Assembly (NCBI GenBank): GCA_015066815.1
Contig: SVNR01000013.1
Coordinates: 1-53,525 of the forward strand
DNA from: Ruminococcus sp.
GTDB taxonomy: Bacteria; Bacillota; Clostridia; Oscillospirales; Ruminococcaceae
Reading direction: 5' to 3'
DNA: 53,525 bases
Shown: positions 41,685 to 49,102 of the stretch, piece after piece
Numbering within the stretch: position 1 is the first letter of the stretch
Layout: each line of letters starts with the position of its first letter
Notes under the pieces: generated by a model
The model's input: the letters and a program-made list of their open reading frames with translations, nothing else
What the model was told of the DNA's origin: nothing
Databases searched by the model: none
Position numbers and translations under genes: made by a program

Positions 41685-43802
41685 TTAAGCAAGTCCGAAG
41701 TCGATGTTTCCGCTGTTTACATTAGCGGCTGTACATTTTACTTTTACAGTATCACCAAGTGAAAATTTCTTTCCTGATCTTTCTCCTGTAAGCGATATAA
41801 GACCATCGTATTCATAAACATCATCTTCAAGCGTGTTTATATGAACAAGCCCCTCTACTGTGTTCGGAAGCTCTACATAAAACCCGAAATCCGTTACCGA
41901 CGAAATTATTCCCTCAAAATCATCTCCAAGATGCTTTTTCATGAATTCAGCCATATAGCATGCCTCGCAGTCACGTTCGAGCTTTACGGCTGTTATTTCG
42001 GTTGAGGTCGAGCGTTCAGACGCATTTCTTACAAAAGCCTCGTATCTTTTGGTGAGGTTATCCTGTGAGTTGCCTGATACGATATCTGTCAGTATACGAT
42101 GTATCGCAAGATCAGGATAACGCCTTATCGGGGAAGTGAAGTGTGAATAATCCTTGAGCGCAAGCCCGAAGTGTCCGACAGGATCGGGAGAATATTTTGC
42201 CTTGGCCATTGATCTTAGCAGGATGTTGTTTATAACAGGGAATTTTTCGTTTTCTCTGTTTTTGTTGAGTATTTCAGCAAAGTGTGCAGGCTTCACAGAT
42301 GAAAAATGAGGATAGTCTATATTCATACGTGTAAGAAAATCTCTCATGTCCGCTAATTTTTCAAGTGACGGATCCTCATGAATACGGTATACAAACGGTA
42401 TAGAAGAGGTTCTTGCAAGATTTGCAGCGCATTGATTTGCAAGAAGCATAAACTCCTCTATTATCTGTTCGCTTTTTCCTCTGGTACGCGGAACAACGTC
42501 AACGCATATGTCGTTTTCGTCTATGATAAGCTTGCTTTCAGCAGTTTCAAGCTGAGGAGCGCCTCTTTGTTCACGGTTTGCCATCAGTATATCTGCAAGC
42601 TCATTCATTATAAGGATGTTTTCTTTTACGCTGCGGTACTTGTCAGCTATAGCTTCAGAGGCAGTGCCGTCAAGTATGCTGTTTATTTCGGAATATACGC
42701 CCTTTATAGCGGAGCTTATGACTGACTTGCTGAACTTATAGCTTTTTATTCCGGCGTTGCTGTCAAGCTCTATGAAGCATGAAAAAGCAAGTCTGTCTTC
42801 ACCGGGGTTCAGAGAGCATATACCGTTTGAAAGCTCCTTCGGAAGCATCGGTATAACACGGTCCGCATAGTAAAGGCTTGTTCCTCTTGTGAGAGCCTCC
42901 TTGTCAAGCGGAGACTGTGCCCTTACATAATGAGATACATCGGCAATATGAACTCCGAGAAGGTATCCGCTGCCATTCCTGCTTATCGAGATAGCGTCGT
43001 CAAGGTCTTTTGATTCGGCGCTGTCTATAGTAAATATTATTTCGTTTCTGAGGTCGAGTCTGTTTTTAAGATCATGTTCTGTTACGCCGCTCTCGGAAAT
43101 TTTTATGGCTTCCTCTGCTGCTTCCTTCGGAAATTCAGTTGATATACCGCTTGCGGTTATAAGCGCCATAGCACAGCCTGAGGCTTTTTCTGCGCTTCCG
43201 AACGAAGCTACGACTGCTGCTTTGTGTGCCGAGTGGCTTGTTCCTCTTGATATTATTTCGGCAATAACCTTGTCGCCCGGCTTTGCTCCGCAATTGTTTT
43301 CAACTATACGCACAGCAGTTCTGGACATAGTATCGGGTACGATAAAAAGCTGTCCGTATTCTGTCTGAAGCACTCCTGAGATGGTTGCTTTCGCCTGCTC
43401 CAGTATGGAAAGCACCTCTCCTTCGGGATTTCCCGTTCTTGAGTGTATGAGTGAGGCGAGTACTCTGTCACCCGGCATTGAGCCCATGAGAAATTTTCCC
43501 GGAACAAAAACCTCAGTTTTGTCATCTTCTCTTTCGATAAAGCCGAAGGTTTTGCTTATTCTTTTTACGGTTGCCGGAAAATACCCCATACGTGCGCACA
43601 GAACATATCCTTTTTTCTGGTCAAATACAGCACCGTCATATCGCAGTTCTTCAAGAGCCTGCTTGAAAATATCGCTTTCGCTTTTTTTGCATTTTGTTTT
43701 TGCTATTATATCGTTTCGGGTCATTGTCTTCTTGCCGGCCTGATTGAGGACAAGAAGTATCTTGTTTTTGTAGTAGCCTACGGAATGTCTGGAATTAGCC
43801 AT
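41685..43802 (-). CDS. rnr: Ribonuclease R
   Basis: The start is ATG 43802, with AAAGGAGA upstream, giving MANSRHSVGYYKNK; the longer frame runs into an intergenic hairpin. The 705-residue 3'-5' exoribonuclease has a winged-helix head, cold-shock domains (about 60-200), the RNB catalytic domain with 'FTIDSAESKDLDDAISI' (Asp cluster near 255-271) and 'HFTSPIRRYPDLAIHRILTD', then a C-terminal S1 domain. It degrades structured RNA and cooperates with tmRNA. It lies downstream of secG as in many Firmicutes; smpB is not in the window. Confidence 0.96.
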   Translation of the reverse strand: MANSRHSVGYYKNKILLVLNQAGKKTMTRNDIIAKTKCKKSESDIFKQALEELRYDGAVFDQKKGYVLCARMGYFPATVKRISKTFGFIEREDDKTEVFVPGKFLMGSMPGDRVLASLIHSRTGNPEGEVLSILEQAKATISGVLQTEYGQLFIVPDTMSRTAVRIVENNCGAKPGDKVIAEIISRGTSHSAHKAAVVASFGSAEKASGCAMALITASGISTEFPKEAAEEAIKISESGVTEHDLKNRLDLRNEIIFTIDSAESKDLDDAISISRNGSGYLLGVHIADVSHYVRAQSPLDKEALTRGTSLYYADRVIPMLPKELSNGICSLNPGEDRLAFSCFIELDSNAGIKSYKFSKSVISSAIKGVYSEINSILDGTASEAIADKYRSVKENILIMNELADILMANREQRGAPQLETAESKLIIDENDICVDVVPRTRGKSEQIIEEFMLLANQCAANLARTSSIPFVYRIHEDPSLEKLADMRDFLTRMNIDYPHFSSVKPAHFAEILNKNRENEKFPVINNILLRSMAKAKYSPDPVGHFGLALKDYSHFTSPIRRYPDLAIHRILTDIVSGNSQDNLTKRYEAFVRNASERSTSTEITAVKLERDCEACYMAEFMKKHLGDDFEGIISSVTDFGFYVELPNTVEGLVHINTLEDDVYEYDGLISLTGERSGKKFSLGDTVKVKCTAANVNSGNIDFGLA

Positions 43803-43822
43803 GTCTGTATCTCCTTTCCGGA

Positions 43823-43890
43823 TATAAAAATAATCCTGCACATCGGTAAAACCTCTTTTTTTAAGAAGATGCATTACCAACGGGCAGGAT
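43823..43890 (-). terminator. Hairpin between secG and rnr (terminator or attenuator)
   Basis: On the minus strand ATCCTGC (43884-43890) pairs with GCAGGAT (43833-43839), with an inner GGTAA/TTACC pairing, followed by TATTTTTATA. It may let only part of secG transcription reach rnr. Confidence 0.6.
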
Positions 43891-43903
43891 AAAAAAATGT
43901 TTA

Positions 43904-44161
43904 TTAGTTGAAGAAAAGCGGTACTATGTTTAAAGCGAGTGTGAGTACAAAAAATACAATAAGGCTGTACTTTGTAGCTTTCAAGAGCTTAGCTTCTTTT
44001 GTTCTGCCTTCGTTCTTTCCGTAGAATGAATCGGAAGAAGCGCCTGTTATAGCAGAAGTCATACCGTTCTGAGCCTTGCTGTCCTGACTGAGACAAAGGA
44101 TTATTATGAAAAGACAGCAAATAAGCAGAATAATTCCCATAACTATCTCTGCGGTGGTCAT
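43904..44161 (-). CDS. secG: Preprotein translocase subunit SecG
   Basis: The 85-residue protein has two membrane segments (about 4-25 and 62-83) joined by a Gly/Ser-rich loop containing 'QDSKAQNGMTSAITGAS', as in SecG. It supports SecYEG protein export. GGAGGG precedes the ATG and a sigma-A promoter lies 50 bp upstream. It leads into rnr. Confidence 0.94.
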   Translation of the reverse strand: MTTAEIVMGIILLICCLFIIILCLSQDSKAQNGMTSAITGASSDSFYGKNEGRTKEAKLLKATKYSLIVFFVLTLALNIVPLFFN

Positions 44162-44207
44162 GTAATACCCTCCTTGTTTAAATAATATTATAAGTAATAT
44201 CTAATTT

Positions 44208-44236
44208 ATTATAACATAGCATAAAAATAAAAGCAA
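44208..44236 (-). promoter_or_regulatory. Sigma-A promoter of secG
   Basis: Minus-strand TTGCTT (44231-44236), 17-bp spacer, TATAAT (44208-44213). Confidence 0.7.
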
Positions 44237-44272
44237 TAGCAATTTTGAATAAAGTTTCTTACAATAATAAAC

Positions 44273-45178
44273 CTATGCTTTTTTTGTCATCTTTGAGCTG
44301 AACACGTCTGCGACCTCGGTTATTGAGATGTAAGCGGTTTTATCATTGTCGTGTACAATGCTGCGGAGAGTTCCAACCTGATATCTGTTTATTACAACGT
44401 ATACCATGGTTTTGGGTTTTCCGGAATAATACCCGGTTGCTTCGATTACTGTCATTCCGCATTCGAATTTTTCAGATATCGCGCTGCAAACTGCGTCAGG
44501 TTCGGAGGTGATTATAGTTGCAGCCTTTGCTCTGTCAAAGCCTTCCACTATGAAGTCTACAGTTTTAAGTGCTGCGCAGTAGGTTATAATAGAATACAGC
44601 GGAAGAATCCAGCTTTTTATGACGATACCACATGTAATATAAAGTATTACGTTATATATCATAACAAAAGTACCGACGGTTATTCCGAGTTTCTTTGCAA
44701 AAATAACAGCCATTACTTCTATGCCGTCCATTGCTCCGCCAAATCTTATTGCAAGACCGCTTCCCGTTCCAGAAATAAGCCCTCCGAACAGTGCACACAG
44801 CAGAAGATCCGAGCCGGCAAGAGGAGAGGCTATGCTTACATCTATCGGCAGAACATCGGTTATTATCCATGCCATTACAGAATATATCGTAACTGTATAT
44901 ACTGCGTATACAGTAAATGTCTTACCCTGCCTTTTCAGTCCGTATAACAGCAGCGGGACGTTGAGTATGATAAGAAATACAGAAAGCGTCATAAACTCCG
45001 GAGTGATCTGTGACAGAAGTATGGCAGTACCTGATATACCGCTGTCATAAAGCTTTACCGGTGCAAGAAACAGAGTAACTCCGAAAGCGTTTACTATGCC
45101 GGCTATAGTCAGAAAAAATAAGTCCTTTAGTGTTTTCAGCGTGAAAAAAGAACTTTTTTCTACGTTTGTTTGTTTCAA
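44273..45178 (-). CDS. YitT-family membrane protein (DUF161/DUF2179)
   Basis: The 301-residue protein has five to six membrane segments in the first ~205 residues ('GIVNAFGVTLFLAPVKLYDSGISGTAILLSQ', 'GSGLAIRFGGAMDGIEVMAVI') and a cytosolic DUF2179 domain ('AATIITSEPDAVCSAISEKF', 'GTLRSIVHDNDKTAYISITEV'). YitT proteins are widespread Firmicutes membrane proteins without a settled substrate. A TTG start with AGGTGG upstream is the only start that keeps the full first segment. An unusual structured RNA lies upstream on the same strand. Confidence 0.88.
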   Translation of the reverse strand: MKQTNVEKSSFFTLKTLKDLFFLTIAGIVNAFGVTLFLAPVKLYDSGISGTAILLSQITPEFMTLSVFLIILNVPLLLYGLKRQGKTFTVYAVYTVTIYSVMAWIITDVLPIDVSIASPLAGSDLLLCALFGGLISGTGSGLAIRFGGAMDGIEVMAVIFAKKLGITVGTFVMIYNVILYITCGIVIKSWILPLYSIITYCAALKTVDFIVEGFDRAKAATIITSEPDAVCSAISEKFECGMTVIEATGYYSGKPKTMVYVVINRYQVGTLRSIVHDNDKTAYISITEVADVFSSKMTKKA

Positions 45179-45269
45179 TTTTTAGTCCACCTTTTTTATG
45201 ATTTTCAGTCTGTAGTGTCATATATATGCAAAGTTTTTGATAAATTTATCTGTATTCACTATATCAGAT

Positions 45270-45306
45270 GATAGTGAACGTCAAAACAAATCAGACTTTA
45301 ACTATA
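45270..45306. repeat. Dispersed palindrome, copy 9 (37 bp)
   Basis: GATAGTGAACGTCAAAACAA then ATCAGACTTTAACTATA; the reverse complement aligns over its whole length with the copy at 7118. Confidence 0.75.
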
Positions 45307-45472
45307 AAATAAGGAGAGTACACTTTATGTGCATTACTCTCCGAAAAATCAATATGACTACCTGATATGGCATTGTCCGTATCAGGTAAAGAGCCGGAGC
45401 ATATATCTCCCTCTCAGACTGTTTTAAGGAAACACTGAAAATACGAAAGCTTAGTGTATAAATCAGTACTTC
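45300..45472 (-). ncRNA. Candidate structured RNA (~165 nt), unassigned
   Basis: The minus-strand transcript predicted from the promoter at 45480-45509 folds into: AAGGAA...TTCCTT with inner ACACT/AGTGT; GGAG...CTCC; ACCTGATA...TATCAGGT; and a final GGAGAGTA...TACTCTCC with inner TGCAC/GTGTA pairing followed by TTATTTTAT, a terminator. CTGAGAGGGA and ACCTGAT-n2-GG-n3-AATGCC recall TPP riboswitch pieces, but the required G-rich 5' strand of P2 is missing. It may be a leader of the YitT-family gene or a stand-alone RNA. Confidence 0.5.
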
Positions 45473-45479
45473 CTTAAAA

Positions 45480-45509
45480 ATTATATCATATGCTTTCTGC
45501 GCTTGTCAA
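45480..45509 (-). promoter_or_regulatory. Sigma-A promoter of the candidate structured RNA
   Basis: Minus-strand TTGACA (45504-45509), 18-bp spacer, TATAAT (45480-45485), both hexamers consensus. Confidence 0.82.
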
Positions 45510-45542
45510 TACGATATCACCGGGCAAAATGCGTAAAAAACT

Positions 45543-45580
45543 AAAAAGGGGGCGTAAACTGACGCCCCCCAAAAAATTAT
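45543..45580 (-). terminator. Terminator of spoVS
   Basis: GGGGGCGT (45548-45555) pairs with ACGCCCCC, followed on the minus strand by TTTTTAG. It ends 20-60 bp past the spoVS stop. Confidence 0.9.
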
Positions 45581-45600
45581 AATTAACAAATATATTATGG

Positions 45601-45861
45601 TTATCTCTGCTCACAGATGAGCTTTATAGCAGTTCTTTCCTCTCCGTCAATCACGATATTGGTGAAGGCAGGGATACAGATAAGATCAACTCCTATAGGA
45701 GCAAGATAACCACGTGCTATAGCGATGGCCTTTATAGCCTGATTTGCAGCACCGGCACCTACAGCCTGAACTTCAACAGCCTTCTTTTCTCTTATAACAC
45801 CTGCTATTGCACCAGCTACGGAATTTGGCGAAGAATGTGATGAAACTTTTAAAATTTCCAA
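45601..45861 (-). CDS. spoVS: Stage V sporulation protein S
   Basis: The 86-residue protein is nearly a textbook SpoVS: 'EILKVSSHSSPNSVAGAIAGVIRE' (2-25), 'VQAVGAGAANQAIKAIAIARGYLAP' and a C-terminal 'GEERTAIKLICEQR'. SpoVS (Alba-like fold) acts in sporulation and coat assembly. GGAGGT precedes the ATG. Its gene stands next to ymdB as in Bacillus, but with its own promoter and terminator. Confidence 0.97.
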   Translation of the reverse strand: MEILKVSSHSSPNSVAGAIAGVIREKKAVEVQAVGAGAANQAIKAIAIARGYLAPIGVDLICIPAFTNIVIDGEERTAIKLICEQR

Positions 45862-45926
45862 AGTGAAAACCTCCTAAGTAAAATTACGTTAATTAGTGTG
45901 TAAAGATATCGCCCGGTTGCAACTAC

Positions 45927-45955
45927 ATTATACATTAATGGTAGAGCAATTGCAA
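45927..45955 (-). promoter_or_regulatory. Sigma-A-like promoter of spoVS
   Basis: Minus-strand TTGCAA (45950-45955), 17-bp spacer, TATAAT (45927-45932). It lies between ymdB and spoVS, so spoVS can be expressed apart from ymdB. In Bacillus spoVS is controlled by sigma-H; a sigma-H reading was not tested. Confidence 0.6.
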
Positions 45956-45980
45956 CACTTGCCGTAAATTTTTGTTAATA

Positions 45981-46745
45981 TTATCTTATAACCAACCTGG
46001 TGATTTTAGTGCATATGCCGAGTTTAGTATCTGTTTGCAGAATAACACCATTGAGAAATGCCGGGTTTGTGGATTCTCTGAAGAAAACAGGTGTCTTGAA
46101 GCGCTGTTTTCTTATTGCGTCCTCTGTGGAGACTCCGAGTACGGATAACTCCGGACCGGTCATTCCGACATCTGTTATATATCCGGTGTGACCGTCAAGT
46201 ATTATTTCGTCTGCGGTCTGTACGTGAGTATGTGTACCGAGAACGGCAGTGACTCTTCCTGAAAGATAATGTCCCATGCTTTTTTTCTCGGAGCTTGCTT
46301 CTGCGTGGAAGTCAACTATTATGTTCGGAGTGTCTATTTCTTCGAGAATCCTGTCAGCTGCTGCAAAAGGATTATCGAGAGCCTCCATATATACTGTTCC
46401 CATAAGGTTGACAACAGCAAGGGAAAAACGTCCGAAGTCAAAGATCCCATAGCCGTGTCCGATACACCCTTCAGGGTAGTTTGCCGGACGGATTATGTGA
46501 GGATTATCGAATATTCCCATGGCCTCCTTGCGCCTGAAGGCGTGATTTCCTGTGGTTATGATATCAACGCCGCAGCTTAGTAGCTCGTCTGCCGAAGCCT
46601 TGGTAATGCCGTTTCCGGGAGCGGAATTTTCTCCGTTTGCTATCGTTATATCAATATCGTATTCTTTTTTTATTTTAAAAAGATTTTTTCTTATGAAGTC
46701 ACAGCCGGATTTTCCGACAACGTCTCCGATAAATAATAAATTCAT
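45981..46745 (-). CDS. ymdB: YmdB-family metallophosphoesterase
   Basis: The 254-residue protein has the calcineurin-like metal motifs 'LLFIGDVVGKSGCDFI' (3-18), 'ITIANGENSAPGNGITK' (33-49), 'DIITTGNHAFRRKEAM' (61-76) and 'VLGTHTHVQTADE' (about 174-186). In Bacillus YmdB is a cyclic-nucleotide phosphodiesterase affecting late adaptive responses and nanotube formation; the enzyme substrate here is not known. GGAGAAAG precedes the ATG. Confidence 0.93.
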   Translation of the reverse strand: MNLLFIGDVVGKSGCDFIRKNLFKIKKEYDIDITIANGENSAPGNGITKASADELLSCGVDIITTGNHAFRRKEAMGIFDNPHIIRPANYPEGCIGHGYGIFDFGRFSLAVVNLMGTVYMEALDNPFAAADRILEEIDTPNIIVDFHAEASSEKKSMGHYLSGRVTAVLGTHTHVQTADEIILDGHTGYITDVGMTGPELSVLGVSTEDAIRKQRFKTPVFFRESTNPAFLNGVILQTDTKLGICTKITRLVIR

Positions 46746-46823
46746 ATGTGTAGGCTTTCTCCGTTCATAAATAAGTATAAGGAAACACCGGATAAATTAC
46801 GCTCATAAGCCCTGTACACATCT

Positions 46824-46853
46824 TGCCGGCGTATATTTTCCGTGTTCACTATA
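46824..46853. repeat. Dispersed palindrome, degenerate copy 10
   Basis: GCCGGCGTATATTTTCCGTG then TTCACTATA: the right arm matches the family, the left arm is lost, and GCCGG adjoins as near copies 4 and 8. Confidence 0.4.
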
Positions 46854-46895
46854 ATATTATCACAGTGCAATAAATGTGTCAACTATGTGCGGTAC

Positions 46896-46924
46896 TTGTA
46901 TTCCTTGCGTCTTTATGATATAAT
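46896..46924 (+). promoter_or_regulatory. Sigma-A promoter of the yloU-yloV-recG operon
   Basis: TTGTAT (46896-46901), 17-bp spacer, TATAAT (46919-46924). The ~140-nt leader contains repeat copy 11. Confidence 0.7.
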
Positions 46925-46976
46925 TTAAGAAATTACTTATAGGCAGACATTTTCATCAGACGAGCCGGCAAAAAAC

Positions 46977-47013
46977 TATAGTGAACGAAAAAAATATTTT
47001 TGCGTTTACTATA
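46977..47013. repeat. Dispersed palindrome, copy 11 (37 bp, best-preserved arms)
   Basis: TATAGTGAACG at one end and CGTTTACTATA at the other, with an A/T palindromic interior (AAAAAAATATTTTTG); total 37 bp. Confidence 0.8.
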
Positions 47014-47073
47014 TGATCTGCTCTCATCTGTTATACTTATAAAAAAATATATATTAGAGGAGATGTATAAAAT

Positions 47074-47424
47074 ATGATAACTCTGGAAAACCATATCGGA
47101 AAAATAACAATATCAAACAGATATCTTACCGATCTGATACGGAACACCGTTGCAGAATGCTTCGGAGTTGCTGATATGAATGCTGTATCTTTTATTGATG
47201 ACGTCTGTTCATTTTTCAGAAAAGACAAATCCGCCGGAAACGGTGTAATTGTAAGAGTAAAGGATAACAGACTGATAATAAACCTTCACATATCAGTTAT
47301 ATACGGAACAAATATCCCGGCAGTTGTCAGCAGCATAAAACATGAACTTATGTATACAGTTAAGGAGGCTACAGGAATAGACGTGGCCCGGATAAATATT
47401 TCTGTTGACAATATAACAGAATAA
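47074..47424 (+). CDS. Asp23/Gls24 (YloU)-family protein
   Basis: The 116-residue protein has the Asp23/DUF322 pattern: 'GKITISNRYLTDLIRNTVAECFGVADM' (9-35), 'GNGVIVRVKDNRLIINLHISVIYGTNIP' (56-83) and the C-terminal 'VKEATGIDVARINISVDNI'. Family members are abundant envelope-stress or membrane-associated proteins. It heads the yloU-yloV-recG operon with AGAGGAGA upstream. The YloV gene begins 22 bp later. Confidence 0.9.
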   Translation: MITLENHIGKITISNRYLTDLIRNTVAECFGVADMNAVSFIDDVCSFFRKDKSAGNGVIVRVKDNRLIINLHISVIYGTNIPAVVSSIKHELMYTVKEATGIDVARINISVDNITE

Positions 47425-47445
47425 ATTTTTTAAGGAGTTGTTATA

Positions 47446-49080
47446 GTGATAAGCGGAAAACTTTTCAGAGATGCAGTAATAAATGCTGCAATTTGTTTGG
47501 AAAGCAAAAAAAAGCAGGTTGACGAGCTCAACGTTTATCCTGTACCGGATGGCGATACGGGTACAAATATGTCAATGACAATAAACGCAGCCAAAAACGA
47601 GCTGCTTCTTCTCGGAGACGAGGTTACAATATCAAAAGCGGCAGATACAGCTGCTTCAGCAATGCTCAGAGGAGCAAGAGGAAACTCAGGAGTTATTCTT
47701 TCAATAGTTTTCAGAGGATTTTCCAAGGGATTCAAGGAGCTTTCAAAAGCTGACTGCGGACATTTTGCAAACGCTCTCGAGCTTGGTGCAGACGCAGCAT
47801 ATAAGGCAGTTATGAAACCGTCTGAGGGAACTATACTTACTGTTGCGAGGGTATCGGCGCAGGCGGCGCAGAAGGTCCATAATTCAACAAACGAGCTTTC
47901 TTTGTTCTGGAGAGCGGTATGCGACGCTGCCTCTGATGTGCTTGCAAAAACTCCGGATATGCTTCCTATTTTAAAAAAATCCGGAGTAGTTGACGCAGGC
48001 GGTCAGGGTCTCCTCATAATCTTTGAAGCGATGCTCGAAATATTCAACGGCGGAAAGGTAAGGGACGGCTCTGTACAGAGCGATGCATCTGTCAGCGTGG
48101 CTGCTGCCGACGAGGATGCGGATATAAGATTTACTTACTGCACAGAATGCATAATAACAAAATCCCATGACTGTAAGGATCCTGCTTCGCTCAGGGCATA
48201 TCTTGAAACAATAGGTGACTGCGTGCTTGTTGTTGATGATGAAGAAATAATAAAAGTTCATGTTCATACCAATAACCCCGGAAAAGTGCTCGAAAGGGCT
48301 CTTGACTATGGCTTCATAAATCTCCCTAAGATAGAAAATATGAAGCTTCAGCATGACGGCAAGAAAAAAGAACTCATGCAGAAAAGTGCGCGTAAGTCAG
48401 TCGAAAGAACAAAGCCTGAGAAAAAGTACGGTTTTGTTGCTGTTGCTGCAGGTCACGGCGTGGAGGCTCTTTTCAAGGATCTTGGCGCGGACTGCATAGT
48501 TTCGGGCGGTCAGACCATGAATCCGTCTACAGAGGATATACTTGACGCAGTTTACAGTACTCCTGCCGAAACTGTTTTCATACTTCCGAACAACAAGAAT
48601 ATAATCATGGCAGCAGAGCAGGTTGTAAAGTTTGCGGACAGAGGAGTGTGCGTACTTCAGACAAGAACTATTCCGCAGGGTATATCTGCAATGCTTGCGT
48701 TTGATGAATCTGCGGATATTTCCGATAACAAGGTAGCTATGACAAGGGCCTTTGAAAAAGTATCTACCGGTCTTGTCACATTTGCAGCAAGAGATACCGA
48801 GTTTGACGGAAAATCCATCAAAAAGGGTGAGATAATCGCACTTGACAACAACCGGCTTGCGTTTACAGATAAGGATATGAACAAGGTAGTGCTTAAGCTT
48901 GTAAAGAAGCTTATAAACAGTGATACTTCGTTTGTTACTCTTATATACGGGGCTGATGTTACAGATGAAAACGCAGAAAAAATGCAGAAGCTTATTTCTC
49001 AGAAGCTCAGTGATAAGATAGAGGTTACGCTGATAAACGGCGGTCAGCCTGTTTATTACTATATTATTTCTGTAGAATGA
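47446..49080 (+). CDS. DAK2/DegV-linked fatty acid kinase subunit, YloV/FakA-like
   Basis: The 544-residue protein has the DhaL/DAK2 N-terminal domain: 'ELNVYPVPDGDTGTNMSMTI' (27-46), 'MLRGARGNSGVILSIVFRGF' (72-91) and 'VVDAGGQGLLIIFEAML' (about 180-196). The middle and C-terminal domains are those of FakA ('IKVHVHTNNPGKVLE', 'FILPNNKNIIMAAEQ'). FakA phosphorylates fatty acids held by FakB for phospholipid synthesis. The GTG start has AAGGAG upstream. Length agrees with the family (~550). Confidence 0.93.
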   Translation: MISGKLFRDAVINAAICLESKKKQVDELNVYPVPDGDTGTNMSMTINAAKNELLLLGDEVTISKAADTAASAMLRGARGNSGVILSIVFRGFSKGFKELSKADCGHFANALELGADAAYKAVMKPSEGTILTVARVSAQAAQKVHNSTNELSLFWRAVCDAASDVLAKTPDMLPILKKSGVVDAGGQGLLIIFEAMLEIFNGGKVRDGSVQSDASVSVAAADEDADIRFTYCTECIITKSHDCKDPASLRAYLETIGDCVLVVDDEEIIKVHVHTNNPGKVLERALDYGFINLPKIENMKLQHDGKKKELMQKSARKSVERTKPEKKYGFVAVAAGHGVEALFKDLGADCIVSGGQTMNPSTEDILDAVYSTPAETVFILPNNKNIIMAAEQVVKFADRGVCVLQTRTIPQGISAMLAFDESADISDNKVAMTRAFEKVSTGLVTFAARDTEFDGKSIKKGEIIALDNNRLAFTDKDMNKVVLKLVKKLINSDTSFVTLIYGADVTDENAEKMQKLISQKLSDKIEVTLINGGQPVYYYIISVE

Positions 49081-49102
49081 TAGAGGAGAATATCATTTCA
49101 GT

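Larger units (their letters stand above)
45179..45600. other. 422-bp region: repeat copy, structured RNA and spoVS terminator
   Basis: From left to right on the plus strand it holds dispersed palindrome copy 9 (45270-45306), a candidate minus-strand RNA with its own promoter (45300-45509), and the terminator of spoVS (45543-45580). No coding frame is supported. Confidence 0.6.
46746..47073. other. 328-bp divergent intergenic region with two repeat copies
   Basis: Between the divergent ymdB and yloU genes lie a degenerate repeat (46824-46853), the yloU promoter (46896-46924) and a perfect 37-bp palindrome (46977-47013) inside the yloU leader. GCCGGC-containing sequence flanks both repeat copies. 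No gene is seen. Confidence 0.55.

Noticed and set aside
44323-44947. Plus-strand ORFs opposite the YitT-family gene
   Set aside because: They are shadow frames of a well-supported membrane protein and have aberrant cysteine/tyrosine-rich composition.
45300-45472. Definite TPP riboswitch call
   Set aside because: CTGAGA and ACCTGAT..AATGCC-like pieces are present, but the G-rich 5' P2 strand and the GCGNAGGGA end are missing, so only an unassigned RNA is reported.
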